Of a stretch of 64,000 nucleotides of DNA, positions 12,551 through 23,640 are shown piece by piece. How positions within the stretch are numbered: position 1 is the first letter of the stretch; each line of letters begins with the position of its first letter. This DNA is from Mangifera indica (taxonomy: Eukaryota > Streptophyta > Magnoliopsida > Sapindales > Anacardiaceae). The translations under genes and the position numbers were made by a program. The notes beneath the pieces are model-generated. The model made no database searches. It was not told where the DNA came from and saw only the letters and a list, made by a program, of their open reading frames with translations. The stretch spans positions 4,761,501 through 4,825,500 of the forward strand of contig NC_058154.1 in NCBI RefSeq assembly GCF_011075055.1, in the 5' to 3' direction.

Positions 12551-12870
12551 TTTTTCGTTTGTGATTATGGTGTATGGCTATTGGGTTTGAGTAATTTTTT
12601 TGGGTAGAATGTGTCTCGGGTGAAAGGTGGGGGTGCTTGGGTTTGAGTATTTATGGTCTTAAAGAAAGGTTTTAGGTTAATGTTTGGGTGGTTTTGTCTT
12701 GGTTAAAAGGGATTGAAAGGATTGTGGTAAGTGTTTTAGGTATGGTTTGTGAATACTAATAGTTAAGCTAGAAAGAATGAGGAGTAAAAGAGAAAACACA
12801 CAAGTTGTAACCAACAAGCAAACTGGCCAAGTATTCAAGCAACAACAAAGTTCAAAGAAACTCATCTCTT

Positions 12871-12892
12871 CAACCAAAGCTCTAATACCAAA
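12871..12892 (-). other. B2 primer-binding site
   Basis: On the minus strand TTTGGTATTAGAGC follows the LTR end CACATCA. It resembles the initiator-Met tRNA complement TGGTATCAGAGC with one mismatch. It sets the end of the 5' LTR and the start of the leader. Confidence 0.8.
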
Positions 12893-13049
12893 TGATGTGA
12901 TTCAAGCTCAACTAAGCCTTTAGATAGTGTTTTAGGTAAGTTTTTAACAAGGATTCATAACTAGACTTCTAGCTAAGTATTTTGGCCAAACAAGAAGAAG
13001 CACAAACAAGTGTAATGATGTAAAGGAAATGACGTGAAGCTTGATGATA

Positions 13050-13844
13050 TGATGCGAGACCCAACATTCCAAGATTAAATTGATTTCCTCGCTTAGGTAA
13101 CCTTTGACTCGAATCAATATGAAATCAAACGAACTCTAGTATAGTTAATGGTAAATGCCATAAGATGAATCTTAATAAGTTTAAAGGTTGGTAATTCAAT
13201 AGTATACAAAAGTCAGCCAAAGATCTTATTCATAATAAAAAATTCAGTTTATATAGTATAATGCCAACTTAACCCTAAAACTATCTATGACCCAATGGAC
13301 TTTTAAACTTCCCAAGCCCATTACCTAAGTAACTACCCAAAACACTAATTAAAAGGTAATATGACAATTAGGCTCAATAAAGTCTAACCTAGTTACAAAC
13401 AAGACCAAAATTCATAAAAACAAAAAATCCTAAATTTGATAAAACAAAACTACATAATACACACTGAAATGGTCTTTATTTAGGCATACAAATTGGATGC
13501 AATTAGCAAAGTGGGTTGTTGTTATAAAGCTCAAAATGAGCTTTGTGTTGATAGGTTGCAGGCCCTGTAACTCCTCTTGGATCAAAAGTTATAGCCATTC
13601 AAATTCTGTCTACATGTCTTGGATTAGATTTCTCTATGGCCTTGGGCCTGAATCAAGTTTGACCTCTCTGTTGGCTCCTTCAATCATCCACTCATCCTTG
13701 AGTGAGCTGGTTTTAGTCTCTAAGCCCTCCACGACCTCAACTAAGGCCTGTTGCACCTTATTAGCCTTGTTTCTCGTTGTTAGCCCAACCGGAATGTGTA
13801 ACGGATCTTCTTGATGGCTTGATACTTCCACGATGCCTCCATTA
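13050..13844 (-). repeat. LTR-E copy in the B2 LTR
   Basis: Matches the solo LTR-E at 52,351-53,170: plus-strand start TGATGCGAGACCC, end GCCTCCATTA (CATCA decayed). The minus strand of 13,634-13,844 encodes TTRNKANKVQQALVEVVEG, the TRSRAK-type C terminus of a gypsy polyprotein, so this family also carries pol sequence inside its LTR. No matching target duplication is visible (tgata versus ggaaa). Confidence 0.7.
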
Positions 13845-14017
13845 GGAAATAAGTGACCAAATAAACATCTTAAGCTTAAAGGTTCAACCATTGACCAAGG
13901 ACACTTCACCACCTTTCTTTGACCAACTGGAGAGAGGATAAAGGAACAAGTTGAAATAATTGCTCAAAAATGATTTTCCTTCATTAAAGTTTGAAGTCTT
14001 ACATGAGAGAGGTAAGC

Positions 14018-14026
14018 CCTTATATA
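14018..14026 (-). promoter_or_regulatory. TATA box of the B2 5' LTR
   Basis: Minus-strand TATATAAGG, preceded by gaagcc, about 240 bases into the LTR. Position and sequence match the TATATAAA of LTR-H. Confidence 0.5.
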
Positions 14027-14268
14027 GGCTTCAAAATACCCCAAAATAAGCCAAATTTGAATTCAAAATAAACTAAAATAATGCCTCTCTTGAGATCTCA
14101 ATCCAATTGTCAAAGATCATGTGATATGCCCAAAAAGGAAAAGGACAAGGAGTCACCCTTATGTCATCCCTTGTCATTTTTTGAATTGGGTAAGGTCTTG
14201 AGCTTAGCAATTGTCAATCTTGTCTCCTTGTTTTAGACTTCTTTGACTTGTGTGTTCTCCCCACACCA

Positions 14269-14310
14269 GATAATAATAGAGTTCAATTACATCAAAACAA
14301 GAATTAAGCT
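14269..14310. other. Unassigned flank, left of H
   Basis: Short AT-rich stretch between the B2 5' LTR and the target duplication of element H. Before H inserted it was contiguous with 45,204 onward. No motif recognised. Confidence 0.4.
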
Positions 14311-14315
14311 AATAC

Positions 14316-14751
14316 TGATAAGAATTCGACCCAAGTAATGCAAGTAAGCTCCAACACCCTTACCTTCATCAACAAAATCCAAGCCCATGCTCATTCTCCT
14401 TACCAGTTGGCCTCATTAGCTTTAGTGGGCTCAAACCATTCAATTGGTCCCAATATGGTTACTTGGATCCAAAGATGACATATAAGCCCAAGCAAGCTTA
14501 ATAGAATGGTATTTTAGTAGTTTTGATTACTCAAATATATATTAGCTTAATTGTGTACTTAGTTATGCTACGCTTCTATTATTACTTAGTTGGTAGAATG
14601 CAAGGCCATAGAGGCTCATTGTCCCTTACCTCTTTTAGCATGTCCCATAATATTTAGTTGGTAGGGATCTTAAGATGTGTTACTTTAATATATTTTGAAT
14701 TCAAGTTGTAATTGTTTATTAGTTTTTGAAGTCTATATAAAGGCTTGTAAC
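14316..14751 (+). repeat. H 5' LTR, left part
   Basis: Matches 44,372-44,900 of the 3' LTR up to ggcttgtaac, where element C begins. The remainder of this LTR continues at 37,509-37,582 and 38,541-38,772. A segment present in the 3' copy (about 44,650-44,740) is shorter here. Confidence 0.85.
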
Positions 14752-15511
14752 TGATGCAAACATTAGCGATACTACGCGAAGACCTAACATTTAAAGTGGA
14801 AAATAACCAAGGATTGAATCAAGATTCTGAAATTTGGATGGACCTTGACCCGTTTGATGTGAAAACAACCAAACCTTGGTATAATTAGGTGATTGAACGC
14901 CACAAGAACGAGTTCTTGATAAGTTCTTTGAAGATTGAATCAAGGCAACAAGCACCACATATAGTAAGCAATCCTAACCCTAAAAGGATTAACCTAACCC
15001 ATGACCTAATAGGCTTCCATATTTCCTTAGCCCATTACCTATTTAACTACCTAAAAACTCTATTTAAAATTAACATAACAATTGGGCTTGTAACAAATAT
15101 TAACTTAGCCCATTAAACACACATAACTCAACTAATAAGGTTTGGGCTTTAGTAACAATTCTAGCCCAATACAAATTATCATAAAATAACATAACATTAA
15201 GGCCTACTTAAACAGTCTTAGATGCCACCTTTGAAACTTCTTTAGGCCGAAATTGTAAGAACTCTTGGACTTGGGCTTGAATTAGATTAATCTCTCTTTT
15301 AGATCCTTCAAGTATCCAATCTTTTTTAGGCAAACTTACCTTGGCCTTCAAGTCTTCAATAAGCGCAATTAAGGCCTGTTGCATTTTCTTAGCTCTTGAC
15401 CTTGTGATTGATCTAATCGGAATGTGCAAAAGATCCTTATTGGGCTTGTTTAACTCCTCGAGTCTATTCCAAGCTCCTAGATGTGGTAGTTGCTCCTCTT
15501 TGCTGCTATCA
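14752..15511 (-). repeat. C 3' LTR (760 bp)
   Basis: Minus-strand LTR starting TGATAGCAGCAAAG at 15,511 after a purine tract (AGAGAGAGGTGA) and ending at 14,752. The last 102 codons of pol lie inside it (15,511-15,208). Related sequence recurs at 27,538, 37,123 and 52,174. Confidence 0.8.
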
Positions 15512-15588
15512 TCACCTCTCTCTTGAAAAGAATTTGCTCTCAAATTTGCATCATCAAAAAGAGATAGGTCAAAAACTTCAAATGTAGA
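15208..15588 (-). pseudogene. C pol C terminus, extending into the LTR
   Basis: Continues the pol frame broken at 22,033 by B1. It shows FEVFDLSLFDDANLRAN, HIPIRSITRSRAKKMQQA and LIEDLKAKVSL, the TRSRAK-type tail found after the integrase of several gypsy lineages. The frame stays open to TAA at 15,210-15,208, about 300 bases past the start of the 3' LTR. Related tails are at 13,634-13,844 and 56,459-56,659. Confidence 0.78.
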
Positions 15589-15593
15589 GCTAA

Positions 15594-16558
15594 AGGTGCA
15601 TTTCCATCAAACTAATGCAACATCACAAAATACAAAATTCTGGAATCACTATTTATAAGGTAGGGCAGTTTATTCTTCTTCAAATTTAATAGTCCAAATG
15701 ATCTTTGAATCACACCAAAGTTATATCAATGCAAAAAAGACTCAAAGAACTTTCTATCAAGTTATGGAAGCTTTCAAAACTCATCAAGTAAAGCAATCAA
15801 AATACGTGACAAAATCAGTGGCAAAACTGTAAATATCTTACAACTCTCTGTCATACAACTTCAATATATATACATGCATTCAAATTTGGATTTATTTTAA
15901 GGAAAACATAAACATTAACCAAGGCATAAAGGAAATTCCACCAACCTTAGGGTTTTCCACCAAGAAGGAACTAGATAAAGGAAAATGGAGGAAAAAAAAG
16001 CCAGCAAGTTTTAGCTTCAGATTTTGATAAAATCAAGTGTCTACCTTTTTTACAAAAGTATGGCCACCCTTATATAGGGAAGAAGTGTCGGTAAAGCACA
16101 AGTTTACATAGGCTATTAATAAAAAATAAAAAGTTAGGCCTTTAATTCACTCTAAACCATACAAGATAACCCATGCCATACTTTAAATTAATGCAATAAG
16201 ACAAAAATGGAACTACTCTCCCATAAAAGGTGGATTCTTGTCTTCTACTAAAGCTCTTATTTTCTATTTTAGTTCCAACTCATCCAATTGGACTTTTGAG
16301 CATTTTGGGTTTCAAAATAGAGTGATGGATGGCTACATCTTCATTTGGGCTTCAAGGAAGACTTCTTGAGTCAATAAGGTCTACTATCTCATGAGAGCTT
16401 TGGGTGCAAGTAATAGCATTGCATCCATAAACAAAAGTGGGACAAGGTAGAATTGGTGATAAGTCATTGGGCTTACATAGAGCTAGTTCTTCATTCTCCG
16501 TGGTAGTTGAGTTAAATAGAGATTGGCTAGAGTAGGGGAAGTGGCCGAAAATACATCA
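15594..16558 (-). repeat. B1 3' LTR (965 bp)
   Basis: Minus-strand start TGATGTATTTTCGGCC at 16,558, directly after the polypurine tract AGAGAGGA (16,568-16,559). The end is GAAATGCACCT at 15,594. It pairs with 21,045-22,027. Confidence 0.9.
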
Positions 16559-16569
16559 TCCTCTCTGGG

Positions 16570-17833
16570 TTAGGAGGGACTTACCCTCAAGTCCTCAAGG
16601 TGGTTATCCCCCACGTATGGTGAAAGTTCTCCAATATTGAAAGTGGCTAAGACTCTTCCTATCTCATTTGGAAGATTCACTTTATATGCATTTTCATTCA
16701 CCCTCTCAAGCACTTTAAATGGTCTATCAGCCCTTGGAGCAAGTTTACTTTTTCTCTTACTTGGATATCTCTCCTTTCTCAAATGCACACAAACTAAGTC
16801 ACTAGGTTTAAAGATGGTTGGCTTTCTACACTTGTTAATCCTCTTCTTATGAGCTTTATTGGCCTTCATAATCTAAAATTTGATTACTTCATGGAACATT
16901 TTCATGGCAGCAACTTTCTCCTTGGCATCTTTATGGACTTGTACATCAAAAGGCAAAAAAGTTAGATCTAAAAGAGTTAAGGGATTTAGACCATACGCTA
17001 CCTCAACTTGGGCAAGCTTCAAATCAAAATCTCTCAAGTGCTTACTGACCATGGTTCTCAAAACTGCTCCTAAAGTTCTATTGGTGGCTTTGGTTTGGCC
17101 ATCAGTTTGGGGGTGGTGTGAGGTGCTAAACATGAGCTTTGTTCCCAACTTACTCCATAGGGTTCTCTAACATGGCTTAGGAATTTAGTATCCCTATCTA
17201 AAACTATAGTTCTAGAGATCCATGTAGCTTCACCACTTCATTGAAGAACAAATTAGGCACCTTGCTAGCATTTTTAGCCTTGGAGCAAGGGATAAAGTGT
17301 GCCATTTTGGAGAATCTATCCACTACCATTATAATATAACATCTTTCCCTCTTTGAGTTCGTGGAAGAGCCACCACAAAATCCATGCTAAGATCCTCCTA
17401 CGATTACTTCTAAACTGGTAAAGACATGTAAAGGTCGGCCTTGAAATGAGACTTAGACTTTTGACAAGTGTCACAACACGTAATAATAATGTTTTTAAGA
17501 GATATAGACCATACACTAAACCCTAAACCCTAAATTTTCATGATCTCTCCAAACTCATCATTTTCATGGTAATACTCTTTCATAAGTTGAAACCTAAGCA
17601 CCCAAGCATCAAGCATGGATAACAAGCAATGTCTCCTTGATAAAGCATCAACAACCACATTAGAAGAGTCTTGCTTATAAGAAGAAACAAATGAAAAGGA
17701 TTAAAGAAACTCCACACATTTAGCATGTCTAGAGCTAATTTTGTGTTGGCTACTAAGGAATTTCAATGCTTGATGGTTTGAATGTAGAATAAATTATTTA
17801 GGCCTCAAGTGGTGGCTCCAATGATCTAAGGCC
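16570..17833 (-). pseudogene. B1 integrase
   Basis: Pieces of the zinc-binding region and catalytic core are recognisable (17,516-17,316), then HHPQTDGQTKATNRTLG (17,148-16,873); the residue after QT is Lys-Ala rather than the usual Glu-Val, so the third catalytic acid (DDE) appears lost. The C-terminal part reads FKPSDLVCVHLRKER, FKVLERVNENAYKV and VLATFNIGELSPYV, ending at 16,572-16,570. Frameshifts separate the parts. The protein joins element DNA into the host chromosome. Confidence 0.82.
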
Positions 17834-18964
17834 CTAACAATAACATAAAAACTCCTTATCATAGGTAGAATATCTTCTATTTGTATCATTAAGTTTCTCA
17901 CTAAAGTAAGCTATAGGTCTTTTAATTTGAGTGAGGACTACCCTAATACCAATCCCACTAGTATCACACTCCACTTCAAATACTTTATCAAAGTCAAGTA
18001 AAGCCAATATAGGAGCTTCACATAACTTCTTTTTAATATTCTTAAATGCTTTGGAGGCTATTGTAGACCATTCAAACTTAATTTTCTTCATGCATTCAGT
18101 GATGAGAGCTATGAGAGTGTTAAAATTAGGCATAAAACACCTATAGAAATAAGCGAGGCCGTGAAAGCTTCTAACTTCAATAATAGTCTTTGGTTGGGGC
18201 CAAGTTTTAATGGCATCTACCTTGGATTGATCTGTTTGAATGTCATATTTAGAAACTACATATCCAAGGAACACAACTTGGTCTACAAAGAATTCACACT
18301 TCTCTTCTTTTGCATATAACTTATTCTTTCTCAACACATCAAAAACACTTCTCAAATGCAAGACATCATCATCAAAAGTTTTGCTATATACTAATATGTT
18401 ATCAAAATAAACAACCACAAATGAGCTAATGTAAGGTTTGAGTACCTCGTTCATAAGCCTCATGAAAGTGCTTGGAGCATTTGAAAGGCCAAAGGGCATA
18501 ACCAACCATTCATATAAGCCTCTTTTAGTCTTGAAAGTTGTTTTCCACTCATCGTTTTCTTTCATCATTGTTTGATGGTAGTCACTCCTTAGATCAATCT
18601 TGGAGAAAACACAAGCATCGTGTAGGTCATCATGCATGTCATCAAGTCTAGGGATGAGATACCTATAGTTGATGGTTATGTTGTTAATAGCTCTACTGTC
18701 CACACATATCCCATATAAGCCATCTTTCTTGGGCACTAGAAGGGTTAGAACCGAGCATGGACTCATACTTGGCCTTACAAAGCCTTTTTCAATCAATTCT
18801 TTAACTTGTCGTTGTAACTCTTTAGACCCTATAGGGTTGCATCTATAGGCTAGCTTATTTGGTAATAGTGCCTTCAGAATCAAGTCTATTTGATATTTAA
18901 TGCCTCTTAGAAGAGGAAGGCCAGATAAAAGTTCTCCTGAAAATACATCTTCATATTCGGCCAA
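17834..18964 (-). pseudogene. B1 reverse transcriptase and RNase H
   Basis: 376 uninterrupted codons, the longest clean gypsy frame here. RT: LLVPKKDGLYGICVDSRA, FSKIDLRSDYHQ, MPFGLSNAPSTFMRLMN, FVVVYFDNILVYSK. The catalytic box is YFDN instead of YFDD (codon AAC, one G-to-A change from GAC). RNase H begins FEVECDTSGIGIRVVL with its first Asp kept, and KRPIAYFSEKLN follows. The frame is lost after YDKEF by a frameshift. This enzyme would copy element RNA to DNA and remove the RNA strand. Confidence 0.9.
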
Positions 18965-19690
18965 GAGAGGTTGAACTTATGGATGGACTTCTTTCTTCTC
19001 TTGTTTGATCTCCCCTTCAAGTAGTGCTAAGATAGGTTGCAAACTTAAGGGAGCTTTCTCTACTTACTGCCCATTCATATACATACTCTCCCTTCTAACT
19101 TCTTTCCCTTTTATAGCCTTATTAGCTTCTTGGGGGCTAAGAGGTAGTAAGGAGTAGGTGTTCTTTTTGCTATTATGATTCACCTCTCTATCAAATTATC
19201 ATGGCCTTCCCAACAACAAATGGCATGCATCCATGGGAATTACATCACACACAATCTTATCTTGATAATGTTTACCCAAAGAGAAGGAAACAAGCACTTG
19301 TTTGGCTACTTAGAGGCTGGTCCCATTACTCAAACATTGGAGCTTATATGATTGAGCATGAGGTATGGTAGGTAATCCAAGTTTTTCCACTAAGGTACAT
19401 AAAACTATATTTGCATAACATCTATTATCTATAATTAAAAAACACACTTTACCTCTAATGGTGCATCTTGATTGAAAAATTTGGAGTCTTTGCTCTTTAT
19501 GTGGAAGGGACTTGGAATGCAATACTCATCTAAGGACAAGCATCTCTCCTTCATCAGCCCTTTGTATGACTTTTCCTTCACCTTTGGTAGCTCCCTCATC
19601 ATGGCTATATTCATTTACTTTCTTCATCTTCTTGAAGAGACTCTTCAATAGCTTGAATCTCCATTAATGATAAAGCTCTCCTATTTGGGC
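18965..19690 (-). pseudogene. B1 aspartic protease
   Basis: Retropepsin region with IIDNRCYANIVLCTLVEKL at 19,440-19,380. Relatives read D-S/G-G-S-C here, so the residues after the active-site Asp are altered. The downstream block containing VIPMDACHLLLG-type sequence lies near 19,240-19,200. Several stops and shifts; a zinc-knuckle remnant (KCFKFQDYAHF) lies at its gag end with one Cys changed to Phe. Confidence 0.75.
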
Positions 19691-20823
19691 ATTAGGCTTA
19701 GAAATGTGCATAGTCTTGGAATTTAAAGCACTTTTTATTGGAGAGGTCTAATTTTCCCACCTTTGGCTTTCTCTTGATTTGTTCTACCATCTTTTGTTTC
19801 TCTTTCTCCTTAGAAGTGGTTTCGGAAGCCTTAGAATAGGATAGAGAACCCTTTTGAAAAGTAATTCCCTTGGTGAAGGAAGGGTTTTTAGAGAATGAAG
19901 TCCCTTTGGTGAATGGCTTGACAACTATAGGCTTTAAAGCCTTCTTTCGCTTATCCATTTTAATAGCCAACTTACACATATCTTCAAAAGTGCAATATGG
20001 TTGTAACTCCACCATATGAGCAATGTCTTGATTCAATCCACTAATAAATCTTGCAATGGTTTGCTCTTTACTTCTGACAGCTCACTCCTTATCAATAGCT
20101 TCTCAAATTCCCTTATGTAATGCTCAACACTATCATTTCCTTGTTTGAGGGTGTGTAATCTAAGGTAAAGGACTTGTTTATGATTGTCGGGAAGAAATCT
20201 CCCTTTTATAAGCTTCTTAAGTTTCTCCTAAGACCTAACTTTCTTTTTACCATCCCTCTCTCTTTGTTTTTTTAAATTTCCCACCATGATGAAGCATAGT
20301 CATTAAATTTTAGGTGGTTATTTTGCACTTTTTCTCATCTGAATAGCCTTTGTATTAAAAAACCCTTTCTAAGGTATGTAACTAATCAACAAAGTCATCC
20401 AGATCCATACTACTCTCAAATTTTGGAATTTTAATTTTCAATCTCCTATCATTATCCTTATTTCTCCTAGGTGCCCTCTCTTGTTTTTTTTCCCTTGAAT
20501 CATCATGAAGCATCAATTCTTCCCTATGAGGTCTACAATAAGGAAGGAAAGATCTAATATGTCTTCTTGAGTGACATGGTTGGGTCGGGTCAGGTGGACA
20601 AGGGGGTATTTGGCTTTGTGTTGAAGTTTGGGGTTGTGATAAGGGTGTTTGACTTTGAATGAGGGCCAAATCTCTCATCATTTACATCATTTGATTCATT
20701 TAGCCTCTAATTCTTAAATTCTCCTTTGACCTCTTCTTTTATTGTCATGTGGGCAAATTCCTAAGGATGAAGAGATAAGGAGGATGAGGATGAGGATGAG
20801 GATAAAGTTCTTTTATGAGACAT
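19691..20823 (-). pseudogene. B1 gag
   Basis: Starts MSHKRTLSSSSSSSS at 20,823. It includes a Gln/Pro-rich stretch with PDPTQPCHSRRHIR, then KIPKFESSMDLDDFVD, a broken middle with several stops (20,380-20,040), and MVELQPYCTFEDMCKLAIK with a Lys/Ser-rich tail (20,036-19,698). The same blocks are in the B2 and H gags. Confidence 0.8.
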
Positions 20824-21024
20824 TTTTGGTAATGGCTAGTGGGTTAAAGCTAATGGTTATAAGTGTATAAGGGTGGGGTGACTATTGGTAAGTGTTTAGG
20901 TTAAGGAAGGTTTGTGTTTAGGTTAATTAAGGTCCTGTGAATAGTAAATTTATGATGAATAGTAAATTTTACTGTGAACAGTAACTCACAAAAGAAGATT
21001 ACAATCAATAAATCACAAAAACAA

Positions 21025-21044
21025 CCTAGACTCTGATACCAAAA
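21025..21044 (-). other. B1 primer-binding site
   Basis: Minus-strand TTTTGGTATCAGAGTCTAGG directly after the 5' LTR. TGGTATCAGAG matches the initiator-Met tRNA complement exactly over 11 bases. Confidence 0.85.
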
Positions 21045-22027
21045 TGGTGTATTTCCATCAAACTAATGCAACATCACACAACACAAAATTCTGGAATCAT
21101 TGTTCATAAGGTAGGGCAGTTGTTTTCTTCTTCAAATTTAATAATCCAAATTATCTCCGAATCACACCAAAGTTATATCAATGCAAAAAGAACTCAGAGA
21201 GCTTTCTATCAAGCTATGACAATCTTCAAAACTTATCAGATAAAGCAATCAAAATGTATGACAAAGTCAAAGGTAAAACTATAAATATCTTACAACTCTC
21301 TGCCATGCAGTTTCAATACATACACATGCATTCAAATTTGGATTTTTTTTAAGGAAAACATAAACATTAACCAAGGCATAAAGGAAATTCCACCAACCTT
21401 GGGGTCTTCCACCAAGAAGGAACTAGATAAAGGAAAATGGAGAAAGAAAAAGCCAACAAGCTTTAGCTTCAGATTTTGATAAAATCAAGTGTCTACCTTT
21501 TTTACAAAAGTATGGTCACCCTTTATATAGGGAAAAAGTGTTGGTAAAGCACAAGTTTACATAAGCTATTAATAAAAAATAAAAAGTTAGGCCTTTAATT
21601 CACACTAAACCATACAAGATAACCCATGCCATACTTTAAATTAATGTAATAAGGCAAAAATGGAACTACTCTCCCATAAAAGGTGGATTCTTGTCTCCTA
21701 CTAAAGCTCTCCTTTTCTATTTTATTTCCAACTCATCCAATTGGACTTTTGAGCATTTTGGGTTTCAAAATGGAGTGATAAATAGTTGTATCTTTATTTG
21801 GGCTTCAAGGAAAACTTCTTGGATTAATAAGGTCTATTATCTCATGAGAGCTTTGGGTGCAAGTAATAACATTGCATCTAGAAGCAAAAGTTGGCCAAGG
21901 TAGAGACAGTGATAAGTCTTTGGGCTTGCATGGAGCTAGTTCTTCATTCCCCGTGGTAGCTTGAGCCAAATAGAGATTGGCTAGAGACTTGGAAGTTAGA
22001 GTTGGAGAGGTGGTTGAAAATACAGTA
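21045..22027 (-). repeat. B1 5' LTR (983 bp)
   Basis: The LTR starts at 22,027 (terminal TGATG decayed) and ends AATACACCA at 21,045. It matches 15,594-16,558 throughout, including the TATATAAAGG promoter region on the minus strand. Confidence 0.9.
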
Positions 22028-22032
22028 GCTAA

Positions 22033-23200
22033 TGTTATACTCACTTGGAAGATCCACTTTGTAAGCATTGTCGTTGGTATGCTCAAGGACTTGAAAAGGA
22101 CTATCACCCCTTAGGTGTAACTTAGATTTCGGTTGGGATAGAAACATTTCCTTCCACATGTGAACCCCAACTCAATCACTTGGTTGGAACATCACATTTT
22201 GTCGTCCTTTGTTAGCTTGTTTGGTGTACCGCTTAGTTCACTTTTCGATATTCTGTCTAACTTTCTCATGGATCTTTCAAACTAACTCTGCCTTCCTTTT
22301 ACCATCTAAACTAGCACGTTCCTTAACAAAGGTGTTAATGGGTTAAAACCATAAACAACTTTCAAACGGTAAATAACCAGTAAATGAATGCACAACCCTA
22401 TTATATGCAAATTCTACATACGGTAAATTATCCTCCTAAGTTTTCAAGCTCTTTTCCAATATCACACGCAATAGCTGAGATAAAGTTCTATTGACTACCT
22501 CAATTTGTCCATTCATCTGTGCATGACATGTTATAGAAAATAGCAATTTAGTACCTAACTTACCTTATAATACCTTCTAAAAGTAGCACAAAAACTTCAC
22601 ATCTTGATTAGAAACAATGCTCCTTGACATCCCATGAAGGCGTACTACTTCTATGAAAAACAAATCAGCTATGTTAGTTGCATCATAAGTTTTATGACAT
22701 GAAATGAAATGTGCCATCTTTGAAAACCTATCTATAACTACAAAAACTGAATATGTAATTCCCAGACCTAGGTAACCCCAAAACAAAGTCCATAAAGACA
22801 TCTTCCCAAGGTATACTAGGTATTGGTAAATGACTATACAAACTATGAGGCAAGACTTTAGATTTGGCATGTTTACACTTAATACAATGATTACATAATC
22901 TTTCAACATTCTATTTCATGTGTGGCCAAAAGAAATGTTCTTTTACTATGTCTAAAGCCTTAGTTATGCCAAAATGACCATAAGACCACCCCTATATGCC
23001 TCACGCACTAATAACTCTCGTAAAGAACTACTAGGCACACATAACTTAAACTCCCTAAAAAAATACCCATCATACCTATAGAAATTTCCAAAAGTCGTCT
23101 TCTCATACGGTGCATAAACATTAGCAAAGTTAGAATTTGAAGAATATAAATCTTTAATATAATCAAATCCTAATACCTTTGCATCTAAAGTAGAAATCAA
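22033..23200 (-). pseudogene. C integrase
   Basis: N-terminal zinc region LRELLVREAYRGGLM (23,060-22,970), with the usual His of REAH changed to Tyr. The core is in 22,909-22,577: [36 protein letters not shown], holding the second Asp. The C-terminal domain (22,159-22,033) reads SKLHLRGDSPFQVLEHTN and NAYKVDLPSEYNI, where B1 is inserted; the tail resumes at 15,588. Multiple stops. Confidence 0.82.
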
Positions 23201-23640
23201 AGCGTACCTATAAGATAGTGCATTAACAACTATGTTTTCCTTACCTTACTTATAGTTAATGACATATGGAAATGTCTCAATGAACCCGACCCATTTAGTA
23301 TATCTATAGTTTAGCTTACCTTATCTCTTTAAGTGTTTCAAGGACTTATGGTCGGTATGAGTGATAAACTCCTTGGGCCACGCCTCCATTGCCCTCACTA
23401 AAGCATACAATTCTTTATCATAAATGGGGTAATTCAAGGTTGCCCCATTTAATTTCTCATTGAAATAATCTATAGGCCTCCTTTTTGCATTAAAACAACT
23501 CCAATGCCTATACTTGATGCATCATAGTCAATCCTACTTAAACCCTACGGTTTTCTTTATTACCTCGGTCAATGGTGTAGCTAGTGTAATAAAATCTCTT
23601 ATAAAACGCCTATAGAAATTAGCTTGTTCATGAAAACTCC
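23201..23640 (-). pseudogene. C RNase H
   Basis: Frames broken by stops, but [22 protein letters not shown] and NALSYRY (usually DALSRR) are readable in order. Located between RT and integrase as expected for Ty3/gypsy. Confidence 0.7.

Larger units (their letters stand above)
7526..14268 (-). mobile_element. Ty3/gypsy element B2, 5' part
   Basis: Read right to left: 5' LTR (14,268-12,893), PBS (12,892-12,871), leader (12,870-12,551, nothing coding), gag, protease remnant and RT, cut at 7525 by LTR-G. The rest of pol and the 3' LTR are not in the window. Insertions inside it are LTR-E (13,050-13,844) and solo LTR-A (9,473-12,233). The protein sequence is close to that of elements H and B1. 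All frames are broken. Confidence 0.85.
12893..14268 (-). repeat. B2 5' LTR with LTR-E inside
   Basis: Minus-strand LTR ending GAATCACATCA at 12,893. The upper end is placed at the TGGTGTGGGG start near 14,268, which is less certain. The part 13,845-14,020 matches LTR-H around 44,950-45,060. An LTR-E copy occupies 13,050-13,844. No other coding signal was seen. Confidence 0.65.
15594..22027 (-). mobile_element. Ty3/gypsy element B1, full length (6.4 kb)
   Basis: Complete two-LTR element inserted in the pol of C. Target duplication gctaa at 15,589-15,593 and 22,028-22,032. An uninterrupted relative of the target is at 53,877-53,900. Read right to left: 5' LTR, PBS, gag, protease, RT-RNase H, integrase, polypurine tract, 3' LTR. 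The LTRs look similar but not identical, so the insertion is not very recent. Stops and frameshifts occur in every domain except a long RT-RNase H stretch. Confidence 0.92.

Noticed and set aside
12871..12892. tRNA gene fragments at TGGTATCAGAGC motifs
   Set aside because: All occur directly after LTR ends and lack tRNA cloverleaf sequence; they are primer-binding sites.
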